From Phoronis australis (Eukaryota > Phoronida > Phoronidae): DNA of 64,000 nt. Shown piece after piece: positions 35,936-47,204 of the stretch. The notes under the pieces are model-generated. The model did no database searches. It was not told the origin of the DNA and saw only the letters and a list, made by a program, of their open reading frames with translations. The stretch covers positions 945,153 to 1,009,152 of the forward strand of contig NMRA01000042.1 of assembly GCA_002633005.1 (NCBI GenBank). The letters run 5' to 3'. How positions within the stretch are numbered: position 1 is the first letter of the stretch; each line of letters begins with the position of its first letter. A program made the position numbers and the translations under genes.

Positions 35936-36249
35936 ATGGCCAGCTCACCTACTCACGGCGAGCTCATCAAGAACCGACGACTGTCAGAGCATTCTCTAAA
36001 GAGCGCTGCTCATTGTCTCATAAATGGGAACCATGGCCGTGCGTTCGCTCACTATCTCCTCTGTTTAAAACTTACTCCAGAGGTGAAAAGCCGCATCAAA
36101 GAAGACTTTACGTACACCCTCCACGAGTGGTCTGAAGAACTTGAGCGTGCTAATAGGTTTGACGACCTGTTTAATTGCTATGAGCAAGCCTGTGAACTGT
36201 TCCCTGAGTGCAACACTGCACTTAACAATATGGGTGCTCAGCTGTTCAG
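35936..36249 (+). CDS. PRMT9: PRMT9 exon 1: start and TPR region
   Basis: ATG at 35936 (AAAAAATGG) opens [20 protein letters not shown]. It contains [20 protein letters not shown] and [20 protein letters not shown], matching PRMT9 TPR helices. Donor CAG|GTATAG, two bases left over. Confidence 0.93.
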
Positions 36250-39200
36250 GTATAGTGTGTCATTTGCAGGCGACTTCAGGGGCCTCGTTCTCCCGAGGGG
36301 AAAACTGCCTGTGCCTTCTGAGAGGGGAATTTTTGGGATGATGGGAAATTCTAGCCCCCCCCCCATCACCATCAGTAGCACCCACCTCTGTTGCAGGCCC
36401 CCCGTAGACTTTGTCCCAAGTAGATAACTCTAACATTTTGTGCTCTTTCAACTTTTCATCTGTGTGGGTTACAAGTGATTCAAACATCGAGGGAAATTTC
36501 TCAGTCACTTGAAGGGAATGTTTGAGCCACATGAGGGGGGAATTTAGCGTAATTTTCAATATTTTTCAGGGGGAAATGGGGCTAATGTAATGTTGAACCT
36601 CATTAATCGAGGGATTGAGGCACCTGACTTTGTTCATCAACTTGATCAGAGTTGTTTATGTGGAAACTTCTGGACATATTGCTTTCAAAAGTAGCTTGAT
36701 GTTGATATTGCGCTTCCAACACTTGGCAATGATTTGTCATTTTCTGTTGTGAGAGGACATGGTATATGTAGACAAAGACTTGTTCGAGAGTCTCAGTAAA
36801 TAGAGTGATCATATTTAGACAAAGTTCCTTATTTACTGCATAAGTTGTTGGTAATACCTCCTATGTGTATAAACCAAAAGCAGCAATGGTAAAATGTGAG
36901 AAATATTTACTTTTTAGGAGGTGAATATTCAAGATTGTCATTTTCTACTAGAAATTCTTGTCATCTGAGATTCCAAAATGTTAACCCTCAACGTCAGCTT
37001 CGCCAACTTCCCCCACAATCATTCAGATAGTTTTTGTTTAGACTCCCTGATTTCTTGCTCCAGAGTTCATTTCTTCAGATGTTGCTTTTCAGACTTGGCT
37101 ATGCAGAGGAAGCAGCCTGCTGCTTTAGACGATCATTGAGAATTGACCCAGCTTGCATGGGTGCTCGTGACAACCTGGAGAACGTATGTAGTCACTTGTT
37201 GGAACGATGGCACTTCAGAATGTTGAACGACCAGAAGAGGAACACGGCTTTTAACCTGGCCCTCTGTAGGGCTGTTGCAGCTGGGCACGGGTCAGTGCTG
37301 GACATAGGGGCAGGAGAGGGCCTACTGAGGTATGTGGTCTGAGTGAAGGGAGTTATATTTTGGGGTGGGTTAGCATTCCTATTTCTTACACTATAGGCCA
37401 AACAGATTTGATGGCCACTGTGGCTAAATACAAACTCCATCTTCTCCAATGTTGTTGATTTTTACACTTTTTACAAATGTATTAGACAATGGATTCGAAC
37501 AGCTCTGTTCAAGCATTCTAACTGTTATGTTATCTTGTTCACTACCAGTTGAGTGCTGAGTGTGACAGGAGCTTCTCATTTTATGGGAACCTTACATTGA
37601 TTTTGCAAATTTATTAAAATTGTTTTAAGGAGCTTAGGCTCGTATTATTTAGGGCTGGATGCTCAGAATTTGGTAAACGAGGAGACAACAAACGAAAATT
37701 CAGTAATAATCATGTGCTCAAGATTTAAATGTGAATGTTCATTGTAGAAAATATTCTTATTTCAGTATGATGGCTGTAAAGGCTGGGGCCACAATAGTAT
37801 CTGCCTGTGAACAGTCCAAGCCGATCTATGAGATAGCCTGTGATGTATTAGCTGCTAATGGAATGGCAGACAAAGTCAACCTGTTCCACAAGGTGTCTCA
37901 GAAACTAAGTGTGGGAGAAGATATTTCCGATAGGTAAAACCCATAAGCTCACTACAGCTATCAAAGATTTTTTGATAGAAAACACTTGCTACTTAGCGAT
38001 TAACATTTACAATTGCTGAACATTTTAGACAAGAAATATATCATTGTTTACAGTGAAATGTGAGTTGTAAACTCTTCGGGTGAATACTGCTAACAGTTTC
38101 AAGGCTTGGAATTTTCCGAGGAAACGCGGATTTCCGCTTATTTCAAATACTCTGTCCGCGCATTTTATTATATTTCTGCGTAAAAAAAATCGGATTTGAT
38201 GTAAAATTTCCGCGGCAAATTCCTTTCTTACCGCGGCGTTGCCGACGACGTTCACCTCGAAAAGCGGAAGTTGCTCTTTATGTTTCGGAGGAACGTAAAT
38301 TGTCAACATCGCCGGGGCATCTGAGATAGCGTGATGGGATTTTCAATGGCGGCTCGTGTGATTGTAAATCGCGGTGACAAATACTAGGGCTCTGCAGCCA
38401 AAAATGTGTGGGGGTGGGAGTGGACGGACGAGCTAAAAAGACGCAGACGCATGGTACTGTAGGTGGTAACGTTTTTTTTTTTAGTCCTCCCGATTTTTGT
38501 CGGCGAGGTTCACATGGGCTAATCGACTATTTCAAGGCTGGGCAGCGCGCATGTTTTGGGCCGTAAAAGTTTCCGCGTATTTTGTCATTGGTCATTTCAA
38601 GCCCTGCATTTGGTATGTGGAAAAGAATTCATTCTATTAACTATGGCATTTTGTGAAAACCTGTCTACAGATGTGATGTAACATACTTGCTTTTAATGGC
38701 ATGCTTTTTTCACTACATATTTGACGTTGGTTCAATTCTTGTCTCTTCGACAACTGAAGATAGTTTGTTGCCAAATTGCATAGCACGTGATCTTGTCGTG
38801 TGTAATGAACTAATTTCTCATTTCATATAAGCGCACCAGACTACACTATAATCCTCTAGGTTTCCGAGCTTTGGATTTCTTGCCTCATTTGATGGAACCG
38901 ATCTTACTTTCAGTTTGGATTTTTTCCATAAACATGTGGTGTTTAAAGGAATTAAGCCTACATGTTGAGTGCTAATGAATTTGACTTAATATTTACCAGT
39001 GTTCTATTTGCCTTGTGTTGTACTTGTCAGTAATTAGGCAAATTTCAATTTGCAGAGTATCTCTCGTCGTCACAGAAACTGTTGATGCTGGTCTGCTAGG
39101 AGAGAACATTCTAAACACCGTTCAGCATGCCTGGCAACATTTGTTGACTGACGATGTAAGTGAACATTAAGTGTTCTTTGCAATGGTACATGACGGTGCA

Positions 39201-42200
39201 CACATCCTCAGAGCTCGTGAAGCCTATGGTTTATAATCCTCTTGTGAGACTCGGGCATGCGCTAATATAATGGCTAGTTGAAACAAATGTTGGTAAATGG
39301 TACTCAGAGAACTCTCCAGTACAACCAGTGGCGGATTTAGAGAGGAGGATATGGCCCCCCTAAAATTCTCCCAGATTCCATTTGACAGTTTGGGGGTGCG
39401 AATGTCTGGCAGGCAATATCCCAGCTAATACTCTGCCCTGGCCCCCCCAAACTCAAAATCCTGGATCCGCCCCTGACAACCTCTGTGTAACTACACGAAT
39501 GTGAGACATAGATGAGTTTTAACTCTTTTATAATAGATCTTAAAGCTGTATTTTACCGCAAAAATCAAAGTAGGTCTTTTATCCTTGTAAAATGTATCTG
39601 ATTATGTTCTTCACAGTGACAGGATTCCAAGTCATAGGCAATCCTTGCATGTGCCATTTTCGAACTCCCAATAAACTCTAAAAGCATTTTTTGAATTGCT
39701 CATGGATTTGATGTTCGTATTTGTAACTGAAATAGAATCCCATCATGGTATGCATATTGATTTAGGAGACTGATTTTATGACAGCAAAAAGTCTAATTCA
39801 ATTTTTATTTCTTAGGCGGATAAACTGGGTGAATGGCAATGTTGAGCTGTGAATCTTTGAAGAAAGATTGACAACATTGCTTATAGAGCAAAGTATTGTT
39901 GTATTTTTCAGACTCAGAGCCAGGTCATTCCTGCTGGGGCCACAGTCTATGGTTGCATAGTGGACAGTGCTGATATCCGCAGAGAAAACCGGTGAGTGCG
40001 TGCGATTCCAGAGAAGTCTCTTATCTGTTGAGTTCAGTTGTTTTAGGTGTTGTAAAATTACCGGGAGTTGGTCCGTCTCTTGGTGTTTGTTACAATATAG
40101 CTTTGGAGTGACCATATAGTTAACCAACTCAACACGGATACTAACCATCTAATCTTTTTTCAGTCTCTTATTTCCTGCCTTGCGAGGAGTTGACCTCTCA
40201 CATGTTGAGGTCACATGCGATACAGCTGTTAGTGATGGACAACCGTACACGACCTATGATCTGCGCACACTGCCCTCTGGCTACAGGCAATTGAGTGATG
40301 TGTTCAAGGTGGCAGAGTTTAATTTTAATGATAAAGGAGTAAGTTGCTCTTTAGTTTTTGCTAAAAACAATAGCTTCTTTAGACTTCTAATTTTGTAGGA
40401 AGTATTAATTCATAAAAAATAATTGCCGACCGTGCATGTGGGCTCATTTATAGTTACAACCAAGCTGAGGAGATAGAATTCTGACTCAAGGGTCTAGCAT
40501 TGTGGCCCAGTGGTATTCGAACCCACGATCTCAAGTAAAGAAAGTGGGCACCTATCACACTGTCTCCTCTAATTTGGATGTATCTCACTGCCACAGGCGC
40601 TTGGGTTTATCGCAAATGACGTCACAATATATGTATAAGAAAACATAAAGGTTGGACACTTAAACTTTGCAAAGCCGAGGCTCCCAACTTCAACCGTCCA
40701 AAATCCAAATAAAATCTGCGTGCACCTCCCTCAGTCTGGTGTTGCATAAACCTTCGAAGCCTTATCTTTCCTAGATCCCATTAACTGTCTTCGTGAGTGG
40801 TGAATTGGCGATGGAATTTCCAAAACAATCTCAAAACTCTGAATTCAAGGACCTGAAATAGTAAACATGGCGGATTTCTGTTGTGCTTCAACTTGTACGC
40901 CTGACGTAGGTGAAACTTCAAGTTTGAGCAAGCAACCTATATTTCAAATTCAATAACTCTAATCCAAAACTCAACTAATTGAGAATGTTAAAGTTAGTAT
41001 TTTAATGATTATTTGTAACTTTATTCCACTGACGGCTCATTTTAGCNNNNNNNNNNNNNNNNNNNNNNNNNNNNNNNNNNNNNNNNNNNNNNNNNNNNNN
41101 NNNNNNNNNNNNNNNNNNNNNNNNNNNNNNNNNNNNNNNNNNNNNNNNNNNNNNNNNNNNNNNNNNNNNNNNNNNNNNNNNNNNNNNNNNNNNNNNNNNN
41201 NNNNNNNNNNNNNNNNNNNNNNNNNNNNNNNNNNNNNNNNNNNNNNNNNNNNNNNNNNNNNNNNNNNNNNNNNNNNNNNNNNNNNNNNNNNNNNNNNNNN
41301 NNNNNNNNNNNNNNNNNNNNNNNNNNNNNNNNNNNNNNNNNNNNNNNNNNNNNNNNNNNNNNNNNNNNNNNNNNNNNNNNNNNNNNNNNNNNNNNNNNNN
41401 NNNNNNNNNNNNNNNNNNNNNNNNNNNNNNNNNNNNNNNNNNNNNNNNNNNNNNNNNNNNNNNNNNNNNNNNNNNNNNNNNNNNNNNNNNCAAATCACCA
41501 CTCGAAGGCAATTTGAAGAGATCAAATGAAAGAAGGTATTCTAAGAGTTGTCCGATGCTAGTTTCGTGGAGTTCCATGCACATTTGAGTAGAAAATTCTG
41601 AGCAAACAGATTTCGAGTGTCCAACCTTTATGTTTTCTTATATATATTATTGAGTGACGTCATTTGCGATAAACCCAAGCGCCTGTGCTCACTGCTTAGA
41701 ATACAGAGGTGTTGTATACGAGATTTTTTATTTTGAGGGTGATTGCGCTTTTCTTTGGAAATTTGAATGATGAAAACTACAGTAGCTCCAATCCATTTAT
41801 TGCAGTTTGACAAATTCACAACCCTTGGTACTCAGCAGAGACGAAATTTTTCGTGATTGTGGCCTCATTTGAAGTGTCCTTTTTCGGGTTACATATATAA
41901 GCGCATTGAAATTGATTTAGGTTTTTGTTATTCGATGCTTTTAACGCAATAGGCAGGGTTCCGCGAAGACCTTTGTATAAGAAAGGTACCAGATGCAACT
42001 GCCATCACTTAGCCAGGTTATGTCATAATTAAGCTTCAGTGTAATACATTGTGTAAGAGGAAACTATGTACTATGTCAGCTGAGGCGATAAATTAGTCTT
42101 AATCAGCAGGTTTTGCCACTGTGATCAACTTCATTACGGGGTTTTCGTTTCAAGTCTACCATTAAATTTCTAGACTGTTCAAGAATACTGTAAGGGTTAC

Positions 42201-44975
42201 ACTGAAGAACTCAAAGTGACTGTTAAGGAGTCCGGTCGTGTGGACGCCATGGTGACCTGGTTTGACCTGCGTCTTGATGACCGCATCAAACTCAACACTG
42301 GTCCGGAATCCGGCTCATGCTGGGAGCAGGCTGTCTACCCAGTGTTACCTTGTCATGTGAAACAACAAGGTATAATCATGGGTTATATTTTCGACCTTTT
42401 CTCGTTTTTGTGTTTCTCTTCCTTTGCTGGATGATTTGCACAATTATACTTTTCATTTTAGATGGGGGCCAGCATCTCGTTTTACCATAGTTTGGTGTGT
42501 TGGTGTCACATCTTTTTCAATAAAAAAATGTCCTTGTAAATTGTAGTTTGATATGGCCAAAATGGGCAAATTTATGTATTTAAGTTCCAGGACAAATTAA
42601 TACTTGTAAGCATATGGTGTGGTTCCATTGAAAGATTCCTGGAATTGCTGAATAAAAGTTGAACCTGCATTGTTGTTTACCAGTAATTCATTTTGAAGAT
42701 GTCACTTGTGTTTATTCTCGTGTGTTCTAGGGCAATCAAGTGTGAACCTGCTTGTGGGGAGGGGGGATTCGTTCAAAGTGAGGGTATGCTGTGAAAGTGA
42801 CTTTCTGCGCCTAACTTGTGCAGGAGTGTCTAGAGCGGTTAACCAGGACAAAGTTGAGACATCATGTGACCTGTCCCAACTGGAGACTGAGTTAGAAAAC
42901 AGTGCAATTGGCGAGTCACAGTTGGATGACATGGGGAAGCTTATTGTGAGTGAAGAGGGGTGTACAGGTGGTGCACCACCCGTGAGCCAGAGAAATGTCG
43001 GTTGGCATGAAAATGTCAGTGGGAATGTCTTCCAATCTTCTTGTTCATCAAACATTGTCCAGAGAGTAAATGGAGAGGCTTTGACTACCTCTGGTGGTAG
43101 TGAGGCAGCAGTACGCTCTCTGTCTAGTGAATACTCAGGTTCAGCTCAAACACACTTCACGTTAGACAGAAGCCAGATTCGCAAACTTAATGACGCCAGT
43201 TACAATTCCACCGTGACCTCTCGCGTCCAACAGCTTATCCAAGATGGGCGTTGTAATGTTGTTGATTGTTGCCACGTTTTCTCACTTGTTGGTCTTCAAG
43301 CTGCGCACCATGGTGCCACCAGTGTTTTAATGACAGTGGATGACCCGACAGTGCAGTGTCTAGTCAAGACACTGCAAACGGGGAATGACTTGGCGGAGGT
43401 TACTATAGAATTTGAGTGTGATTTGAGGCAGTGCAGGAAGGTCTACGACATAGTGGCTGTTGACCTGGTGGAACCTTGTGGCATACTGCGACAACAAATA
43501 CTGGAGGAGATTGCCCTGTCACGGTGAGCATTTGAACAGTTGCCTTTCGGAAGCTTTAGAGAAGATTTTTGGCAAATTCGCTCCAAGATCCACTGTGTAT
43601 TTTAAAAGTATTTCCAATGCCAAAGTGATTGATTCTTCCCTTTCATTCTTCCTCTCCTACAGGCGTCCTTTCACTCTGTGTTTCTTCTGCTTGCTACACC
43701 ATATCTCACATTTTCTCTAACTTATGAATCCTTGTCATTGTATAACTTACTGCAAGTCTGTGTTAATGTGTTCTTCAATTTTTTATTAGTTTGCTTAACT
43801 TTTCGTGCCTTTCGGCTGCATTCGTGGTGCCTGGTTTTTGACTGACACAAGTGCAGTAAACGAAAAAGGTCTTGATAGCATATCAGAATTTGTAACATTC
43901 AGTTCTTAGTGGAAGCAAAGTTGAGTCATGAAGGGCTTCCCATTTAAAAAGAGACTTTCCCATTTTGTCCCAAACTGAAATGTAATATTACAATATAGAT
44001 AAATATCAACATTTTGTCTTTAAATTTGGTTTGTAATCGATCATTACCCCCTCTCGATTACAAACCAAATTTAAAGACAAAATGTTGATATTTATCTATA
44101 TTGTAATATTACATTTCAGTTTGGGACAAAGTGGGAAAGTCCCTTTCTAAATGGGAAGCGCTTCGGCGATATTTAGTAAAACTACAAGTTCATCTTCTGT
44201 AATTCCTTAAACAGGTTGTTCTGCCTTCGTCCCAATGGTGTAATTATTCCGTCAGCAGCCACCGTGCATGGAATGTTGGTTGAGTCAGACACTATGAAGG
44301 AAACCAATCAGTTGGTCAGCAACAAGAGAACTCTTGGCTTTAACATTCGACCCTTCGTCAATGATTTCCAGGTAGCAGACGTGCACCGTATCTGTTTCAA
44401 TCCTTTGATTGTCTTGTAAAATACAGTTAATAATTTTGCACTTTCTTGAACTCTTTGAATGGATTGAGCAGTGAGATACCTTATTATTCAATGAGAGGTT
44501 TGTAAGTCACAGGTCTTGGGTGTCAAATTCCATTTTTTCTTCTAAAGCTGCAAAACGACCACCCGCTGTTATAGGAAACTGTTGGAACATTCCAGATTGT
44601 TTCATTTTTTTTCCTCAGATGCGTAACCATGTGGATATTACGTTGACTACTGGCTCCTACAGGAAGCTGTCTGCGCCTTTCAAAATGTTTGATTTCAACT
44701 TCAAAGAAGAGTTTGACGCCAACACTGTCCCATCATACCTGGAACAAACCACAGCCTTAACCATACCTGTCACTGAGAGTGGAGAAGTTGCAGCACTTGT
44801 GTATTGGTTTGACCTGGAGATAAGTGACACCTGTAGTATAAGTACTTTGGATAGTAAAACACACTTCAAACAGGCAGCTCTCATGTTGAGAGAGGGTATT
44901 CAAGTGACAAGTGGGCAAGTTCTTCAGGGTCAGGTGATATGTAGGAATAGCAACTTCTACTTGTTGTTGGATTAG
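35936..44975 (+). CDS. PRMT9: Protein arginine N-methyltransferase 9, complete, 10 coding exons
   Basis: Transfers methyl groups from SAM to protein arginines. The family's known substrate in mammals is the splicing factor SF3B2. Exons: 35936-36249, 37093-37329, 37766-37933, 39056-39155, 39912-39991, 40164-40338, 42174-42369, 42731-43523, 44215-44371, 44619-44975. All phases join to 858 codons plus TAG, close to the 845 residues of the human protein. Seen: TPR-like helices (about 20-140), SAM motif VLDIGAGEG (173-181), acidic post-I residue in ACEQSK (E199), double-E loop [11 protein letters not shown] (E247, E256), CWEQAVYP loop (407-414) where other PRMTs have THW, then a second, degenerate methyltransferase-like module. 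An AG lies just before the ATG (GTTGTAG), so a noncoding 5' exon is possible. The N gap falls in intron 6 and costs no coding sequence. Confidence 0.95.
37093..37329 (+). CDS. PRMT9: PRMT9 exon 2: TPR end and SAM motif I
   Basis: Acceptor TTGCTTTTCAG. Encodes the last TPR ([19 protein letters not shown]), the conserved [16 protein letters not shown] and [11 protein letters not shown]. Donor GAG|GTATGT. Confidence 0.93.
37766..37933 (+). CDS. PRMT9: PRMT9 exon 3: post-I region
   Basis: Acceptor TTATTTCAG, donor ATAG|GTAAAA. Encodes [20 protein letters not shown] and [10 protein letters not shown], the adenosine-ribose contact region. Confidence 0.92.
38097..38610. repeat. Possible CAGGGCTTG-ended element in PRMT9 intron 3
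   Basis: Starts CAAGGCTTGGAAT and ends ATTTCAAGCCCTG, imperfect inverted ends like those of the element at 24292-24498. The interior is CGCGGA-rich. No convincing target duplication was found. Confidence 0.35.
39056..39155 (+). CDS. PRMT9: PRMT9 exon 4: double-E loop
   Basis: Acceptor CAATTTGCAG, donor GAT|GTAAGT. Encodes [19 protein letters not shown], with the two catalytic glutamates E247 and E256. Confidence 0.93.
39325..39475. repeat. GGCGGATCC-type dispersed repeat, copy 2
   Basis: Begins CAGTGGCGGATTTAG and ends CCTGGATCCGCCCCTG, with a C-run-rich interior. Related to 12153-12310. It lies in PRMT9 intron 4. Confidence 0.5.
39912..39991 (+). CDS. PRMT9: PRMT9 exon 5
   Basis: Acceptor ATTTTTCAG, donor CCG|GTGAGT. 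Encodes [20 protein letters not shown], matching the VIPASAVIFG segment of the family. Confidence 0.9.
40164..40338 (+). CDS. PRMT9: PRMT9 exon 6
   Basis: Acceptor CTTTTTTCAG, donor GGA|GTAAGT. Encodes the beta-barrel segment with [18 protein letters not shown] and [12 protein letters not shown]. Phase 0 at its end, joining exon 7 across the N gap. Confidence 0.9.
40455..40570 (-). mobile_element. tRNA-derived SINE, copy 2
   Basis: The minus strand carries GGGTTCGAATACC (B-box-like) with GTGTGATAGGTGCCC upstream. It aligns with 17155-17279 over most of its length. It lies in PRMT9 intron 6, beside a DNA transposon. Confidence 0.6.
40592..41687. mobile_element. DNA transposon with 8-bp target duplication, interior unsequenced
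   Basis: The first 34 bases, starting CACAGGCGCTTGGGTTTATC, are perfectly mirrored at the other end. Similarity continues to a GGTTGGACAC block (arms about 75 bp). Both sides are flanked by direct CTCACTGC (40584-40591 and 41688-41695). Each arm contains a TGACGTCA (CRE) palindrome. The 444-base N run lies inside. The 8-bp duplication fits hAT and some other superfamilies. No transposase is visible in the sequenced part. Confidence 0.8.
41047..41490. other. Assembly gap (444 N)
   Basis: Unknown bases inside the transposon of PRMT9 intron 6. Any open frame spanning it is an artefact. Confidence 0.99.
42174..42369 (+). CDS. PRMT9: PRMT9 exon 7: CWEQ loop
   Basis: Acceptor ATTTCTAG, donor AAG|GTATAA. 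Encodes [16 protein letters not shown] and [11 protein letters not shown], the PRMT9-specific loop. Confidence 0.93.
42731..43523 (+). CDS. PRMT9: PRMT9 exon 8: inter-module linker and second module
   Basis: Acceptor GTGTTCTAG, donor ACG|GTGAGC. The longest exon. It holds the end of the first barrel, a Ser/Glu-rich low-conservation linker (about residues 460-570), then [20 protein letters not shown] of the degenerate second module (human has LDVIEPSGLIQQEIMEK). Confidence 0.93.
43931..44163. repeat. Near-perfect palindrome, 110-bp arms, in PRMT9 intron 8
   Basis: The left arm 43931-44040 and right arm 44054-44163 are inverted copies with few mismatches around a 13-base loop (TCATTACCCCCTC). 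Outer ends are GCTTCCCATTT-like. The transcript could form a long hairpin between exons 8 and 9. It may be a MITE or foldback element; no clear target duplication. Confidence 0.8.
44215..44371 (+). CDS. PRMT9: PRMT9 exon 9
   Basis: Acceptor CTTAAACAG. Encodes [17 protein letters not shown] and [16 protein letters not shown] ended it at CAG|GTAGCA because reading through reaches a stop 15 codons later, while the next exon continues the family's strand pattern. Confidence 0.88.
44619..44975 (+). CDS. PRMT9: PRMT9 exon 10: C-terminus
   Basis: Acceptor TTTTCCTCAG. Encodes [26 protein letters not shown] and [15 protein letters not shown], ending LLLD then TAG at 44973-44975. Confidence 0.93.
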   Translation: MRNHVDITLTTGSYRKLSAPFKMFDFNFKEEFDANTVPSYLEQTTALTIPVTESGEVAALVYWFDLEISDTCSISTLDSKTHFKQAALMLREGIQVTSGQVLQGQVICRNSNFYLLLD

Positions 44976-46900
44976 TCCATTTTGTTGTATTTTGAGACAT
45001 GTTTTGTGGTCATGTCTTTTGGGGAGTTCACATGTCTCTGAGAAAAAAGTTTTCCTATTTTTGGTTTAAATATTTTTGAAAATTTAGGAGCCCCGGTCGT
45101 CGATCTGGTCTTCTTGTAGTTGAGGAGTAGTGAAATTTGACTTTTTCTTATTGTTATGTTTGGCACGGTAGGAGACATGGTCAGTGGCTAGGTCTTCTAG
45201 GATTCATATGTCAACAAGTTCAGAAATGGAAATGCAACTTTTTCTGTTGTTAGCTTCGTCTGTCAGATCAGGAGATGTGGTCGGCCATCTTCTGCTCGTG
45301 TTCCCGTACTACTAACTTGAGAAAAAAGGAATGCAACTTCTACGTATTTTTGAACTTGAAAAGTTTGAGCTATTAGCGGACGTTATCAGATCTACTTCTA
45401 GTATCACACATGATATTAAACAAAATATAATTAAATGGGTCAGAGTGTACTGTATGAACCATGCAAATCAACATAAACACGCCCATGACAGTACTCTATG
45501 TTAAGTTTCACCTTTCTTTGAATGAAATATAGAGCATCAGATGTGCACATGACATTCCTTCGAGCCCATTGTGTGAAATACTTGGCATCATTTTTTTGTT
45601 TATTAACCTATTTATGTAACACATATACAGACCGACCTGTTGTTCTCTTTACATATCTTATAGGTGCGATGGATGTCTTTTGTTTCGTTGACCTCGTGTT
45701 ATACTGTGCGAAACTCTTAAAAGGAAAATTACAAGGTCCAGACCAATGTGAACAAAAATATGGTCTTCTTAATTCTTGTTTATAATTGTAATTGATGTGT
45801 TCTTAACATTAACTGAATTGTACATCGCTATACAAAGTTATTTACATATTTAGTGCTGTGGCGTTGCAACGTCGTTGCTGTAACGGAAAATACAAATGAC
45901 GCCATTTTCATTTGTTACACATGTGATGTGGTGTACGGGAACACAAAGAGCAAATATGGCATCAAGTGAGCACAGCAGCGTGGTGAGGTATACTTTGACT
46001 GATACAGTGATTGACAGGTGTTTCCCAGACTCTCATGGTAGCCCTGTTGATGTACATTTTGGGTGATGGTAGAACGTTGAGTAATGATATGCCTATACTC
46101 CATAACTCCTGGGTTTTTGATGCCGAACTGCCAGCACAAAGAATTGATAGTGGCGGCATGTTCCCGAATGGCAGCTGGTCTACACTTGGCTATGAGGACC
46201 AAGTGTAACCAAGGCAGTTTGCCTGAAGGCACACCTGGTGTAACACCACCATGTTGCCGACAAACTTGATAAGGTGGGGCGTTGCTTTCTGTCTACATGT
46301 CGTACAAAATGGCAGTAACTGCAGCAGACAGAATTCTGTTGTCTGTCTCCAAGTACTTCTGCTTTATTCTCGATGATCTGAAACAGAAACATATGCAAGT
46401 AGCGTATGCTTCCAATAGCACAAATACACAAACTACAGTACTGCAGGAACTGGCCCACCTATTATTATTATTACATGCAATACACTGCTCAAAATTCTTA
46501 ACCCGCTGGAGTCTAGTGCGCACGAGCACAACAGTACTGAATACATAGAATATTACTCCTAAACTACAAAAAAAACAGTTCACAAACAAAAAAGTATCAG
46601 ATGTGTATATTGCGACTTCGAACTTTGTAATCTTACACAGCAAGATATAGCCAACGCTGCTGTCTTGTGTAAGCCAATGTATTGATGAGAAATATCTAAA
46701 CAGAGAAAAACAAGCCTAGAATACAAAACAGCATACCAAAGGTATCAGTTACTTCGTGAAGTCTAGTACCATTGAACTAATATAAAATGTCTTACAATGG
46801 AAAATAAATAGATGAAATCCATTACAGTACAAGAATATTACAACGGTGAAATGAGGAAGATAAACATATCAGACAATGTTCAAAAATTTTAGAAAATACA
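44976..46900. other. PRMT9 3' UTR and intergenic DNA
   Basis: PRMT9 3' UTR begins at 44976. Variant polyadenylation signals ATTAAA occur near 45415 and 45430, and no close AATAAA was seen. At 45915-46270 there are overlapping 65-105-codon frames on both strands with no recognisable domain, possibly transposon debris. Confidence 0.45.
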
Positions 46901-46931
46901 AAGTCTGAGAACTGTGTTCGCAACAGGCTGT

Positions 46932-47046
46932 GAAGAATGTTGCAGAATATGTCTGCACAGCTGCCTTGAAACAAACATATTCTGCTGAGGGTGATAATGT
47001 CTGACCAGAGGGAGGCTGTCTTTTGTTGCCCAAGGATCTGTTGCTC
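46932..47046 (-). repeat. About 110-bp direct repeat within the transposon (5 occurrences)
   Basis: The block running from TGAAGAATG through TCTGCTGAGG, ATAATGTCTGACCAG and CCAAGGATCTGTTGCTC occurs at 46932-47046, about 47703-47817, 48503-48616, 49273-49388 and, diverged, 54690-54774. Within one element the block occurs twice, about 771 bp apart. The fifth occurrence marks a related element. Confidence 0.7.
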
Positions 47047-47204
47047 ATTCCACCTCTTAAGTAAAATTTTCACTTCCCACATCTCTCCCATGAGAGCACC
47101 AGTCCACAAATGATTGCGGTAGTGATTAGTGAGTACTCGACACACAGTTTCTAGGTTCTGTATGTGTGTGCATGTATAAATAATTTTGTTGTATATGCCC
47201 ATTC

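Noticed and set aside
41002-41583. Open frames of 162-193 codons on both strands
   Set aside because: They consist almost entirely of unknown residues from the N run.
44372-44419. Read-through of PRMT9 exon 9 to a stop
   Set aside because: The next exon continues the protein in phase and completes the known fold.
45915-46548. Overlapping 65-116-codon frames on both strands
   Set aside because: No recognised family, contradictory strands; left as possible transposon debris.
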